Shown: in pieces, positions 18,821 to 29,154 of the stretch
Numbering within the stretch: the stretch's first letter is position 1
Layout: every line of letters starts with the position of its first letter
Origin: Rhodospirillales bacterium
GTDB taxonomy: Bacteria > Pseudomonadota > Alphaproteobacteria > Reyranellales > Reyranellaceae
Reading direction: 5' to 3'
DNA length: 64,000 bases
NCBI GenBank assembly: GCA_009377525.1
Contig: WHTW01000004.1
Coordinates: 1-64,000, forward strand
Program-made: the position numbers and the translations under genes
The notes under the pieces: model-generated
Databases searched by the model: none
Told to the model about the DNA's origin: nothing
Seen by the model: the letters and a program-made list of their open reading frames with translations, nothing else

Positions 18821-19201
18821 CTAGTTGCTCCGCCCTGCCCCGTTGCGATCCGCCGGGAACGGCATCCTGAGCCCCAAAACGCCCCCACCCTGCTCCTGCC
18901 GAGCGAAAATCTGCGTCCGGCCGCCCGCCGCAGGCTGCTCGCCACTGGCCAGGTTGGGATGCGGCAAGGGTACATCCGGGTCGGAGGCTCCGGGATTCAA
19001 GGCCTTGTTCACCAGATCGACATTCGAGGGGCCGCGCTCGGTCGCTGGCGTCGGCGCCGGAACCGGGGCCTTGGTCTTGGTCTGAGTCACCACTTGTGGC
19101 CGTTCTTTGGTTGCTTGTGCGAACCCAGGAGCTGCAAAAGCGGTCACCGCGACCGCCGCGGAAATGCCAAATCCTCTAATTAGTCCTTTTGTAAAACCCA
19201 T
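18821..19201 (-). CDS. Exported hypothetical protein
   Basis: A 126-residue protein with a convincing signal peptide (charged start, hydrophobic core SAAVAVTAFAAPGFAQA, cleavage after residue ~29). A short Pro/Thr/Lys-rich mature region follows, with no recognised domain; the only repeating feature is PVPAPTPA. Probably periplasmic. GGAAAA lies upstream of the ATG. Convergent with the relic on the other strand. Confidence 0.55.
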   Translation of the reverse strand: MGFTKGLIRGFGISAAVAVTAFAAPGFAQATKERPQVVTQTKTKAPVPAPTPATERGPSNVDLVNKALNPGASDPDVPLPHPNLASGEQPAAGGRTQIFARQEQGGGVLGLRMPFPADRNGAGRSN

Positions 19202-19359
19202 TCTGTTGATTTTTCCTATTCATTCACCTCGGTGGCCCCTCGTTTGATTCGACCTCAATCACCCCAGCCAAGTGGTTATTTCATGGCCGGAAGGGAGAGC
19301 GCCGTTTTGTATCCAGGCCACATGCGATAAACCCTCGTTCAGCAACAAGAGGGAACGCC

Positions 19360-20151
19360 ATGGGCCAGTATAGCAATGTAGAGATCGATGGCCGCCTGAT
19401 GACCGTCACCATCAACCGGCCGGAAGTTTACAACGCTTGCCATCCCATGGCGAACGAGGAACTTGTCGCAGCCTTCGACGAATTCCACGCCAATCCAGAG
19501 CTCTGGGTGGCCATCATCACCGGCGCGGGGGACCAGGCTTTCTGTGCCGGCAACGACCTCAAATACCACGCTGAGTTGCAGGCCAAGACTGGCAAGCGGC
19601 CGATCCATCCGGCCAAGGGCTTCGGCGGGCTGACCAACCGCTACGATCTCGACAAGCCGGTGATCGCCGCGGTCAACGGCGTGGCCATGGGCGGCGGCTT
19701 CGAGATCGCGCTCGCCTGCGACATCATCGTGGCGTCCGACAAGGCGCGGTTCGCCCTGCCGGAGCCTCGGGTCGGCCTGGCCGCCGGCGCCGGAGGCATG
19801 CAGCGGCTGTCGCGCATGATCCCCCTCAAGAAGGCGATGGGCATGATGCTGACCGGCCGCCACGTGCCGGCCAAGGAAGGCTATGAGCTGGGCTTCGTCA
19901 CCGAGGTGGTGCCGCACGCCGACCTGATGAAGGCGGCGCGCCGCTGGGCCGCCGAGATCCTGGCCTGCTCGCCGATGTCGGTGCGTGCCACCAAGCAGGT
20001 GGTCATGCGCTCGCTCGACGTGCCCGCCCTCGAGGTGGCGACCCACAATCTCCACTATCCCGCCTTCGTCGCCATGACGAGGAGCGAGGACACGGTCGAA
20101 GGGCCGAAGGCCTTCGCCGAGAAGCGCAAGCCCGACTGGAAGGGCCGCTGA
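19360..20151 (+). CDS. Enoyl-CoA hydratase
   Basis: A 263-residue crotonase with both catalytic glutamates in place: GGGFEIALACD (first Glu) and LPEPRVGLAAGAGG (second Glu). The oxyanion-hole segment CAGNDLK is also present. Hydrates trans-2-enoyl-CoA in fatty-acid or amino-acid beta-oxidation. RBS AGAGGGA nine bases upstream. Single gene with its own upstream region of about 158 bases. Confidence 0.9.
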   Translation: MGQYSNVEIDGRLMTVTINRPEVYNACHPMANEELVAAFDEFHANPELWVAIITGAGDQAFCAGNDLKYHAELQAKTGKRPIHPAKGFGGLTNRYDLDKPVIAAVNGVAMGGGFEIALACDIIVASDKARFALPEPRVGLAAGAGGMQRLSRMIPLKKAMGMMLTGRHVPAKEGYELGFVTEVVPHADLMKAARRWAAEILACSPMSVRATKQVVMRSLDVPALEVATHNLHYPAFVAMTRSEDTVEGPKAFAEKRKPDWKGR

Positions 20152-20206
20152 CGCTCAGCCTGGTGGCCGCCATTGCCGGCGCCGCCGGGCGTTTGGCCGC
20201 CGTCCT

Positions 20207-21106
20207 TCAGCGGCCGCGCTTGTTGTCGTAGTCCCAGTCGAGCTCGAAGCGGTCGCCCCTATCCTTGATGTAGGCCGCATGCGGCGGCGCGAAGTGGGCC
20301 GGCATCAGCAGCGCGCCCTGCTCGACGCAGTCGGCCAGCAGCGTGTGGCGGCTCTTGCGCGCCAGGTCGCGGTCCTCGCAGAAGACGCTGTTCCATTTCC
20401 ACAGCGGCACCTGCACGGGATTGTGCAGCGCATCGCCGGCGAAAATCGCGCGCTTGCCGCGCGAGTCGAGATCGACACGGATCTGGCCCGGCGTGTGGCC
20501 CGGCGCGGGCTTGAGCGTGAGACAGCCGCACATGCCGTGCGCGCCGGAGACGAACTCCGCTTTCTTCGCCTCGACGATGGGCAGCACCGAATCGTTGTAG
20601 GTGTTGACCTTGAAGGCCTCGGTATCGGGCCTCTTGGCCTCCGCTTCCCAGAAGTCGTGGTCGGTGCGCGACATGACGTACTTCGCATTGGCGAAGGTCG
20701 GCACCCACTTGCCGTTCTCCAGCCGCGTGTTCCAGCCGACGTGGTCGACGTGCAGGTGGGTGCACATCACGAAGTCGATCTCCTCCGGCTGCACACCCGC
20801 CTCGCGCAGGCGGTCGAGATACTGGGTGTCGAGCATGTCGAAGCGCGGCATGCCGGGCCTGGGCTTGTGGTTGCCGCTGCAGGCATCGACCAGGATCGTG
20901 TGCTTGCCCGTGCGCAGCAGCCAGGAATGGATCGAGGTCATCAGCCGGCCGCTCTCAGGCTGGTAGTAGCTCGGCGCCAGCCAATGGCCCTCGGCGGCGA
21001 ACGTCTCCGCCTCGAACTCGGGAAAGAAGTCCTTGGCCGGGAAGCCCGGACCCATCTGCTCCTCGATGCGCGTGACGCGAACGTCGCCGATGTGTCGGTC
21101 TTGCAT
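20207..21106 (-). CDS. MBL-fold metallo-hydrolase
   Basis: A 299-residue metallo-beta-lactamase-fold protein with THLHVDHVGWN (two-zinc site), PGHTPGQIRVDL, FAGDALHNPVQ and a C-terminal PAHFAPPHA histidine. It resembles quorum-quenching lactonase-like or glyoxalase II-like hydrolases, but the substrate is not assigned. ATG 21106 follows AGGGAGGG and is preferred over ATG 21124. Last gene of a minus-strand run with the isomerase and OmpA genes. Confidence 0.82.
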   Translation of the reverse strand: MQDRHIGDVRVTRIEEQMGPGFPAKDFFPEFEAETFAAEGHWLAPSYYQPESGRLMTSIHSWLLRTGKHTILVDACSGNHKPRPGMPRFDMLDTQYLDRLREAGVQPEEIDFVMCTHLHVDHVGWNTRLENGKWVPTFANAKYVMSRTDHDFWEAEAKRPDTEAFKVNTYNDSVLPIVEAKKAEFVSGAHGMCGCLTLKPAPGHTPGQIRVDLDSRGKRAIFAGDALHNPVQVPLWKWNSVFCEDRDLARKSRHTLLADCVEQGALLMPAHFAPPHAAYIKDRGDRFELDWDYDNKRGR

Positions 21107-21127
21107 TATCCCTCCCTCGAGCATTGG

Positions 21128-21520
21128 TCATTGGATGAAGAGCTCAATCCGCCGATTCTGGGGCTCCGCCGTACCCGGCGCAACTTTCACCAGTCCCAGC
21201 CAGTCAGCATACGCCTGGATCTCGATTCGATCGGCCGGGACACCAAACTCGACGAGACGCCTCTTCACGGCCACACCGCGCGCCGGCGACAGGTCGATGC
21301 TCGATGACTGCGCCTCCGCACCGTCCGCGTGGGCCATGATGACCACCAGCGGGTCGATCCTCTGGCGGAAGACCGATGCAACTACTTCGATCGTCTTGTC
21401 GCCCTCCTCCGTGATCGCGGTACTGCCGGGAGAGAAGAAGACCATGAAGCTCGGCGGCGATAACGCCGCGGCTGTCGAGACCAGAAGCGCCAGCACGATG
21501 CTCGCCAGGAGTCCGCGCAT
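21128..21520 (-). CDS. Minimal OmpA-domain protein (secreted)
   Basis: A 130-residue protein consisting of a signal peptide (residues 1-19) and a bare OmpA_C domain: PPSFMVFFSPGSTAI, AHADGAEAQSSSIDLSPARG, EPQNRRIELFIQ. The PPSFMVFF opening and PQNRR end nearly match the OmpA-family protein at 17086..18051. It probably binds peptidoglycan. Sits 30 bases after a second minimal OmpA gene and 21 bases before the MBL gene. Confidence 0.8.
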   Translation of the reverse strand: MRGLLASIVLALLVSTAAALSPPSFMVFFSPGSTAITEEGDKTIEVVASVFRQRIDPLVVIMAHADGAEAQSSSIDLSPARGVAVKRRLVEFGVPADRIEIQAYADWLGLVKVAPGTAEPQNRRIELFIQ

Positions 21521-21550
21521 GTCGACCTCGCTAACAGATCGTTCCCGCTT

Positions 21551-21985
21551 TCAGCAGCCGACGACGACTTCGACGCGGCGGTTCGATATCTCCGATGTGC
21601 CCGACGGTGTGACGACCAGCGGCTTGGAGCTGCCGAGCGTGCTGGTGACGATGCGCTCCTGAGGCACGCCGAGCTCGGCCAGGTACTTGGCAACGGCGTC
21701 GGCGCGGCGCTGCGCGACCTCGCGGTTGACCGGTTCCGTTCCGGTCTTGTCGGAATGGCCACCGACGCAGACCTTGGCCTTCGGCATGGTCTTGATCGGA
21801 CCCATCGGGTTGGCCACGAAACCCGTGATCTGATCTCGCGCCCGCTTGTTGAGCGCGGTGCTGTCGGAGGCGAAGAACACCATCGTGTAGAGCGGCTCGG
21901 CGCTGCGCAGCGCCTGCTGGTCGTCGAGGCACGCCGCCAGCATGGCGCAGATTGCGACGACGATCGGCGACGCACGGCGCAGCAT
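21551..21985 (-). CDS. OmpA-domain lipoprotein
   Basis: A 144-residue lipoprotein (lipobox LAAC, Cys19) with one OmpA_C domain: LYTMVFFASDSTALNKRA, CVGGHSDKTGTEPVNREVAQRRA and NRRVEVVV. Probably inserted in the outer membrane and bound to peptidoglycan, like a Pal protein. It follows the enoyl-CoA isomerase gene by three bases, so it is co-transcribed with lipid catabolism genes for reasons that are unclear. Confidence 0.8.
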   Translation of the reverse strand: MLRRASPIVVAICAMLAACLDDQQALRSAEPLYTMVFFASDSTALNKRARDQITGFVANPMGPIKTMPKAKVCVGGHSDKTGTEPVNREVAQRRADAVAKYLAELGVPQERIVTSTLGSSKPLVVTPSGTSEISNRRVEVVVGC

Positions 21986-21988
21986 CCG

Positions 21989-22789
21989 CTATCTCCCCTT
22001 GAACGCCGCCTTTCGCTTCTCGAGAAAGGCGTTCAGCCCTTCGGAATGATCCTCGGTCGCGGCGCAGGCGGCAAGGCCTTCGGCCTCGCGATGGGAGTGC
22101 TCGTCCCAGGAATTGTCGAACGAGGTGCGGATCAGTTTCTTGGCGACGCCCAGCGCGAAGGTCGGGCCGTCGGCGAGCTTGCGCGCCATCTTCTCGGTCT
22201 CGGCGGCGAGCTCGGCCTTCGGCACGATCCAGTTGAGGATGTTGTTGGCCTTGGCGTCCTCGGCGCTGAATCTTTCGCCCAAAAGGGCGATTTCCAGGGC
22301 TTTGCGCTCGCCCACGATGCGCGGCAGGAAATAGGTGGCGCCGCCGTCGGCCGACAGGCCGATATGGCGGTAGGCCAGGGTGAAGAAGGCATCGTCGGCG
22401 GCGATCGCGAGATCGCAGTTCAGGATCAGCGACAGGCCGAAGCCCGCGGCAGCGCCCTGCACCGAGGCCAGCACCGGCTTCTGCATGCGGCGGATCTGGT
22501 AGATCGTCTGGTGCGCCTTGACCACCCGCATCTCGAAGCCGGCGAGATGGGCCGCCCTGTTCTCGGTCAGCGACTTGTGGAAGCCCTTGATATCGCCGCC
22601 CGCCATGAAGTGCGTGCCGGCGCCGCGGATCACCACACAGCGGACCTTCGCATCCTTCTCGAACTCGGCGGTGTGCTTGATGAGGAGATCGGTCATCTCG
22701 AACGACAGCGCGTTCAGCGACTCCGGCCGATTGAGCGTCAGCCAGCCGATGCCATCCTTGACCTCGGCGAGAACGTGGGGTGCTGACAT
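21989..22789 (-). CDS. Enoyl-CoA hydratase/isomerase family protein (isomerase-like)
   Basis: A 266-residue crotonase-fold protein. Both hydratase glutamates are replaced: the first region reads AAAGFGLSLILNCD and the second AYRHIGLSADGGATYFLPRIVG. The Asp in SADGG is the pattern of PaaG or Delta3,Delta2-enoyl-CoA isomerases rather than hydratases. Start at ATG 22789; an extension to 22948 runs through a REP element and is rejected. First in a run with OmpA-type genes. Confidence 0.8.
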   Translation of the reverse strand: MSAPHVLAEVKDGIGWLTLNRPESLNALSFEMTDLLIKHTAEFEKDAKVRCVVIRGAGTHFMAGGDIKGFHKSLTENRAAHLAGFEMRVVKAHQTIYQIRRMQKPVLASVQGAAAGFGLSLILNCDLAIAADDAFFTLAYRHIGLSADGGATYFLPRIVGERKALEIALLGERFSAEDAKANNILNWIVPKAELAAETEKMARKLADGPTFALGVAKKLIRTSFDNSWDEHSHREAEGLAACAATEDHSEGLNAFLEKRKAAFKGR

Positions 22790-22916
22790 GCGGATGGTCC
22801 CTCGGGCTGCTGTGCCAGCCCAGTCTGCCCGTGCACCTGCGATGCGCGCAACCGTGCGTCGAGCCACGATGCGATCTCGTCCCAGCCGGTGCGCCTGCAG
22901 CTCGAAGGCGTCATCG

Positions 22917-22986
22917 TCTTCTGGACCGCGCGCGTCTCGCGCGCTCATGAATCATGAGGCGCGCGAGACGCGCGCGGTCCGGAAGA
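22917..22986. repeat. REP-like palindrome, version A
   Basis: Left arm TCTTCTGGACCGCGCGCG..., right arm ...CGCGCGGTCCGGAAGA, about 30 bases each. Each arm has its own GC-rich hairpin, and a short ATGAATCAT centre separates them. Sits between the acyl-CoA dehydrogenase stop and the upstream region of the isomerase gene. Confidence 0.85.
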
Positions 22987-22988
22987 TA

Positions 22989-24776
<1,788 letters not shown>

Positions 24777-24790
24777 CGTTTCCTCCTCAG

Positions 24791-24920
24791 CCTAGAGCAC
24801 AATCCGCCCAGCTGGAAGCAGCTGGACGGATTGTGCCCTCTGAAACAAACATCGCCCGTGCGCGCGAATCCGATCAAATGGAACCGCGCGCGGTTCCATT
24901 TGATCGGATTCCGCTCTAAT
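24791..24920. repeat. RIME-like composite repeat with a 46-bp perfect palindrome
   Basis: Two inverted repeats in one ~130-bp unit opening with CCTAGAGCAC. The first is a hairpin at 24797..24836 (stem GCACAATCCG). The second is a perfect 46-bp palindrome at 24866..24911 (half-site GAATCCGATCAAATGG...). The outer GAGC/GCTC flanks and this composition match the intergenic mosaic (RIME-type) elements widespread in alphaproteobacteria. Its first hairpin recurs at 49944..50015. Confidence 0.75.
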
Positions 24921-25368
24921 CGCTCTCCGGATCGACGCCGCGCTGCCGAAGCTCGGCGCTCACCTGCGTCACCACTTCCTTGAATTCTCCGATATGGGCG
25001 TCGAGATCGCGACGCTTTCTTTCGAGATCCTCGATGTGCAGCCGGCTGCGGCGCAGCAGCTCGCGCAATTGCTGCACGCCGGTGCGGTCGACCTGGTAGA
25101 GGTCGAGCAGCTCGCGGATCTCGGCCAATGCGAAGCCCAGCCGCTTGCCGCGCAGGATCCAGCCGAGCCGCGTGCGATCGCCGGCGCTGTACAGCCGGGT
25201 CATACCCTGGCGGCGCGGCTTGATCAGGCCCTCGTCCTCGTAGAAGCGGATCGTGCGCGGCGTGATCGCGAACTCGCGGCTGAGTTCGGCGATGCTGTAG
25301 ATGCGCTGGCTGTCGCGCGGTGCGGTGCTCTTGGCCGTTGAAGCGACCGGAGGGGCGGCGGCAGACAT
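24916..25368 (-). CDS. MerR-family regulator, LiuR-like
   Basis: A 150-residue MerR protein. After a 20-residue leader comes the winged HTH (IYSIAELSREFAITPRTIRFYEDEGLI, then RLYSAGDRTRLGWILRGKRLGFAL) and a long dimerisation helix. There are no cysteines for metal sensing, and the context is acyl-CoA catabolism, so a LiuR-like role (branched-chain or acyclic CoA-ester catabolism) is more plausible than heavy-metal sensing. Two operator-like palindromes lie just upstream (25385..25406 and near 25413), indicating autoregulation. Confidence 0.85.
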   Translation of the reverse strand: MSAAAPPVASTAKSTAPRDSQRIYSIAELSREFAITPRTIRFYEDEGLIKPRRQGMTRLYSAGDRTRLGWILRGKRLGFALAEIRELLDLYQVDRTGVQQLRELLRRSRLHIEDLERKRRDLDAHIGEFKEVVTQVSAELRQRGVDPESD

Positions 25369-25384
25369 GGTAGAGACGTCATAG

Positions 25385-25406
25385 TTGACGTTTACGTAAA
25401 CGTCAA
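25385..25406. promoter_or_regulatory. Perfect 22-bp MerR operator (core TTTACGTAAA)
   Basis: A perfect palindrome of TTGACG flanking the core TTTACGTAAA, 17 bases upstream of the merR start. A second copy of the same core begins at 25413 with imperfect flanks. The same site recurs near-perfectly at 54870..54891 in front of the terpene-like operon. That is good evidence that these are binding sites of the MerR/LiuR-like protein encoded next door. Confidence 0.8.
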
Positions 25407-25412
25407 TGACGC

Positions 25413-25422
25413 TTTACGTAAA
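25413..25422. promoter_or_regulatory. Second half of the tandem operator pair (core TTTACGTAAA)
   Basis: The 10-bp core TTTACGTAAA with flanks CGC and CGG matches the neighbouring perfect site only in the core. Spacing from the first site (28 bases core start to core start) is nearly three helical turns, which fits tandem occupancy. Confidence 0.6.
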
Positions 25423-25459
25423 CGGAAGGCTCGTTCTTCAGCCTTAAGACGCCAGTCCC

Positions 25460-26704
25460 TCAGATCACCTTGCCTTGACGCATGTCCCTGACCTCGTCGG
25501 GCGAGCAGCCGAGCCATTCGCCATAGATCGCCTCGCAATCCGCGCCGAGAACCGGGGCGCACTTCAGCGCGACCTTGCTGTCCGACATCCTGAGCGGCCA
25601 ACCCGGCACGGTGACCGGCCCGCGGATCGGATGCTCGATCGTCTGCATCATGCCGCGCACGTGCAGGTCCGGGTCGTTCAGCAGCTCGAGCGTGGTCATG
25701 ACGGCGCCGCAGGGAACGCCGGCGCCGGCGATGATGCGGGTCACCTCCTGCTTGGTGCGCTTCGACGTCCATTCGGTGATGGCCGCATCCACGACCTCGC
25801 GATGCTGGGCGCGGGTGGGGCCGTCGACCATGCGCGGATCGTCGAACAGGTCCTCGCGGCCGATCGCCTTCACCAGCCGCCGCCAATGCTCCCCGTTGCC
25901 CCGCGAGGCAAAGATGTAGCACCAGTCGTCGATCCCGCCCGGCGCGCATTTGTAGAGGCCGCCCGGCGCGGTCCCGGGCACCATGTTGCCACCGCGCGGC
26001 ATCTGCTCCTTGAGGGCGGCCTGGCGGCTCATCGGCGTGCGGCAGTAGTTCAGCATCGCATCGCGCATGGCGATCTGGATGTGCTGGCCGCGGCCGGTCG
26101 TCATGCGCTGGTAGAGCGCCGCGACGATGCCCATGGCGCACAGCATGCCGGTGCCGGTATCGCCGATGGTCGGGCCCGGCCGGACCGGTGGCTGGTCGGG
26201 ATGGCCGTTCACCCCCATCGTGCCGCCCATCGCCTGGGCGATCATGTCGAAGGACAGATAGTCCGCGTGCGGGCTCTCCGGCGCGAAGCCCTTGACCTGG
26301 GCGAAGATCAATCGCGGATTGAGCGCGCTCAGCCGCGGCCAGTCGAAGCCCAGCCGGGCGAAGGTGCCGGGCGCCATGTTCTCGATCACGACATCGGCCT
26401 TGGCGATCAGCCGCCGCAGCAGCGCCTTGCCCTCCTCGCTCTTGAGATTGCAGGTCACGCTGCGCTTGTTGAGGTTGTAGTAGATGAAATAGTGCGAATC
26501 GGCATCGGAGCGATCGGTCATTCCCCAGCGCCCCGGCTCGCCGCGATTGGGCTCCTCGACCTTGACGACGTCGGCCCCGAGCCAGGCCAGCGCCTCGGTA
26601 CAGGACGGCCCCGCCTCGAACTGTGTGAGGTCGAGCACCTTTATCCCTTTGAGCGCCGGCTGGGTTCCGGTCGCGATCTCCGGCTGCATTACCTGATCCT
26701 GCAT
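25460..26704 (-). CDS. CaiB/BaiF-type CoA-transferase
   Basis: A 414-residue class III CoA-transferase (formyl-CoA transferase/CaiB group). It has LDLTQFEAGPSCTEALAWLGADVVKVEEP and, near residue 165, the family Asp (LSFDMIAQAMGG) that forms the aspartyl-CoA intermediate, followed by GPTIGDTGTG. Moves CoA between acids, substrate not assigned. It lies 59 bases after the 2-hydroxyacyl-CoA lyase gene on the same strand, so it may activate the acid that lyase cleaves. Confidence 0.85.
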   Translation of the reverse strand: MQDQVMQPEIATGTQPALKGIKVLDLTQFEAGPSCTEALAWLGADVVKVEEPNRGEPGRWGMTDRSDADSHYFIYYNLNKRSVTCNLKSEEGKALLRRLIAKADVVIENMAPGTFARLGFDWPRLSALNPRLIFAQVKGFAPESPHADYLSFDMIAQAMGGTMGVNGHPDQPPVRPGPTIGDTGTGMLCAMGIVAALYQRMTTGRGQHIQIAMRDAMLNYCRTPMSRQAALKEQMPRGGNMVPGTAPGGLYKCAPGGIDDWCYIFASRGNGEHWRRLVKAIGREDLFDDPRMVDGPTRAQHREVVDAAITEWTSKRTKQEVTRIIAGAGVPCGAVMTTLELLNDPDLHVRGMMQTIEHPIRGPVTVPGWPLRMSDSKVALKCAPVLGADCEAIYGEWLGCSPDEVRDMRQGKVI

Positions 26705-26763
26705 GGCGATCCTCCATCGGCGGCCGCGCTGGGAAAGACGCCGCCCTTTTTTGTGTCACTCCA

Positions 26764-28422
26764 TTAGCTGTGCCAGGCGAACTGCTGCGCCTTTCGGGTA
26801 GAGCCCTGCGAGAGCACGACGTTGACCAGGGCGGGGCCGGGGAAGGCCATCGCCTCGTCGAGGGCTTTGCGAATGTCCTTCGGCTCCTTGACGAACAGGC
26901 CCTTGCCGCCGAAGGCCTCCATCACCTTGTCGTAGCGCGCGCCGTAGATCAGCGCGTTGGGCTTCAGGTTGAACATCGGGTTTTCCGGGATCTCCGGCAT
27001 GCCGGGGCCGATGCCGCCGTTGTTCAGCACGACGATCTTGACCGGCAGGTTGTAGCGGACCAGCGTCTCCATCTCCATGCCGGAGAAGCCGATCGCCGAG
27101 TCGCCCGAGAGATGAACGACCGGCCGGCTTGGATCCGACACGGCGGCGGCGATGGCCTGGCCGAGGCCGACGCCCATCGTGCCGTAGGTGCCGGCATTGA
27201 GCACGGAACGGGCGTTGACGCTCGGCAACTGCGTGAGGCCGATATCCATGGTGCCGGCGCCCTCGGCGCTCAGGATCGCGTTCTTCGGCATCCAGGCGGC
27301 GACGTCGCGCAAGGCCCGGTAGTAGCCGGCCGGCGCCTGGTCGTCGTCGATCTGCGGCTTGATCGTCGCGGCATTCTCGGCCGCCTTCTTGGTGAGCGCC
27401 TGCCGCCACGGCGTGTCCTTGGGATGGAACCACTGGCGGTTGACCAGCGCCTTGTTGAGCTGCGCCATGATGGCTTTGCCGTCGCCGACCAGCGCCACTT
27501 CCGTCGGCTTGTTGTGGCCGATCTCCTCGGGCGCGATGTCGAGCTGGATGACCTTGACGTCCTTGGCATAGCGCGGCGGCAGGCCGAAGTGGAAGATCCA
27601 GTTCAGCCGCGCGCCCATCAGGAAGATGACGTCGGCCTGCTGCAGCGCCAGCGTACGCGCCGCCCCGGCCGACAGCGGATGGTCGTCCGGCATCACGCCC
27701 TTGCCCATCGGCGAGCGCACGAACGGCACCTGCGTGCGCTCGACGAAGGCGCGGACCTCGTCCTCGCCGCGCGACCACGCCATGCCCTTGCCGAGCAGGA
27801 CGAGCGGCCGCTGGGCCTTTTCGAGCAGGTTCAGCGCCGCCTCGACGTTCTCCATCGGCGCCACCATGCGCGGCGGTTCAGGCACACGCTCGGCCTGAGC
27901 AACCTTGTCGGGCTCGCAGGTGCCCCTGATGATGTCGTCGGGCATGTCGAGATAGGTGGCGCCGGGGCGACCGTAGATCGCGTTCCGGGTTGCCATCTCG
28001 ACATAGAATGGGATGCGCTGCACGCTCTCGATGCCGTGCGCGAACTTGCAGAACGGCGAGGCGATCAGCACCTGCCGCTCTTCCTGGAACGCGCCCATGC
28101 CGCCGCGATAGGTCTCCGAGGCACCGCCGATCAGGATCATGGGCCAGCAATTCTGCTGGGCATTGGCGAGACCCGACAGACCGTGCACCACGCCGGGGCC
28201 GGTGACGACGACGCAGGCGCCGGGACGGCCGGTGAGATAGCCGTAGGCCGCCGCCGCGTAGGCGGCGCTCTGCTCGTTGCGCATGCCGAGATAGGCGACG
28301 CCTTCCTTCTGCGCGGCCGCGGCGATCGCGGTGATCGGAAACCCGACGACCCCGAACAGGTGATCGATGCCCTGCTGTTTGAGGCTCCTAGCGATCAGGG
28401 TAGCGCCGTCGACTTCGCTCAT
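26764..28422 (-). CDS. Thiamine-dependent 2-hydroxyacyl-CoA lyase / oxalyl-CoA decarboxylase family
   Basis: A 552-residue ThDP enzyme: catalytic Glu in MRNEQ (E50), the family-specific NCWPMILIGGASE, the second domain GKGMAWSRGEDEVRAF, and the cofactor site GDSAIGFSGME..VVLNN. NCWPMILIGG and the GAFQE segment resemble HACL (2-hydroxyacyl-CoA lyase) more than oxalyl-CoA decarboxylase. HACLs split 2-hydroxyacyl-CoA to an aldehyde and formyl-CoA. With the CaiB gene downstream this suggests an alpha-oxidation or 2-hydroxy-acid route. ATG 28422 follows GGGGGAAAC; the N-terminal extension to 28569 is rejected. Confidence 0.85.
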   Translation of the reverse strand: MSEVDGATLIARSLKQQGIDHLFGVVGFPITAIAAAAQKEGVAYLGMRNEQSAAYAAAAYGYLTGRPGACVVVTGPGVVHGLSGLANAQQNCWPMILIGGASETYRGGMGAFQEERQVLIASPFCKFAHGIESVQRIPFYVEMATRNAIYGRPGATYLDMPDDIIRGTCEPDKVAQAERVPEPPRMVAPMENVEAALNLLEKAQRPLVLLGKGMAWSRGEDEVRAFVERTQVPFVRSPMGKGVMPDDHPLSAGAARTLALQQADVIFLMGARLNWIFHFGLPPRYAKDVKVIQLDIAPEEIGHNKPTEVALVGDGKAIMAQLNKALVNRQWFHPKDTPWRQALTKKAAENAATIKPQIDDDQAPAGYYRALRDVAAWMPKNAILSAEGAGTMDIGLTQLPSVNARSVLNAGTYGTMGVGLGQAIAAAVSDPSRPVVHLSGDSAIGFSGMEMETLVRYNLPVKIVVLNNGGIGPGMPEIPENPMFNLKPNALIYGARYDKVMEAFGGKGLFVKEPKDIRKALDEAMAFPGPALVNVVLSQGSTRKAQQFAWHS

Positions 28423-28613
28423 GTTTCCCCCCGAGACCGATTGAACTTCGGCCGCGAGCCTATGCCTTGATGGCGGGGTCGCGAAAGCCCGCTTTCCGGC
28501 GTGCGAGACAACCGAGCTATGCACGGACATCCTCGGGCACCCCGGCAGGACCAAGACGACATGCCACAAGTGGTGTAGTTGAGCAGCCGAAGTACAGAGG
28601 AAGTCTCCACAAA

Positions 28614-29138
28614 ATGGCCATCTATCAGCTCGGCGACCAAGTCCCGGTCATCCCCGCCTCCTGCTACATCGCCCCGGAGGCGACGATCATCGGGTCGGTG
28701 ACCCTGGGCGAGCGGGTGACCGTGATGTCCGGCGCCGTGGTGCGCGCCGACAACGAGCCGATCGTGATCGGCGACGACTGCAACATCCAGGAGAACTGCG
28801 TCCTGCACACCGACCCCGGGCTGCCGCTCACGCTCGGCAAGGGCGTGACGGTGGGTCACCAGGTGATGCTGCATGGCTGCACGATCGGCGACGGCACCTT
28901 GATCGGCATCCAGGCCGTGGTGCTAAACAACTCGGTTGTCGGCAAGGATTGCCTGGTCGGCGCCGGCGCCGTCATCATCGAGAACAAGAGCTTTCCCGAC
29001 CGCTCGGTGATCTTCGGCTCGCCGGCCAAGGCGGTGCGCGAGGTGAGCGAGGACAACGTGATCCGCATGCGCGTGAGCGCCCAGGACTATGTCAGGCGCG
29101 GCATCCAGTACAAAAAGGACCTCAAGCGGATTGGGTAG
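28614..29138 (+). CDS. Gamma-class carbonic anhydrase-like protein
   Basis: A 174-residue left-handed beta-helix protein of the gamma-carbonic anhydrase/PaaY-YrdA group. Hexapeptide repeats run through the whole protein; the metal-binding histidines appear in LHTDPG and GHQVMLHGC. True enzymatic activity is not certain in this subgroup. ATG 28614 starts just after GAGGAAG. Divergent from the 2-hydroxyacyl-CoA lyase gene; VOC and DUF2272 genes follow on the same strand. Confidence 0.85.
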   Translation: MAIYQLGDQVPVIPASCYIAPEATIIGSVTLGERVTVMSGAVVRADNEPIVIGDDCNIQENCVLHTDPGLPLTLGKGVTVGHQVMLHGCTIGDGTLIGIQAVVLNNSVVGKDCLVGAGAVIIENKSFPDRSVIFGSPAKAVREVSEDNVIRMRVSAQDYVRRGIQYKKDLKRIG

Positions 29139-29154
29139 CAACAGGGACGCTGTT

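Noticed and set aside
26770-28470. 566-codon plus-strand frame antisense to the 2-hydroxyacyl-CoA lyase
   Set aside because: Antisense shadow; the minus-strand protein has clear thiamine-enzyme motifs.
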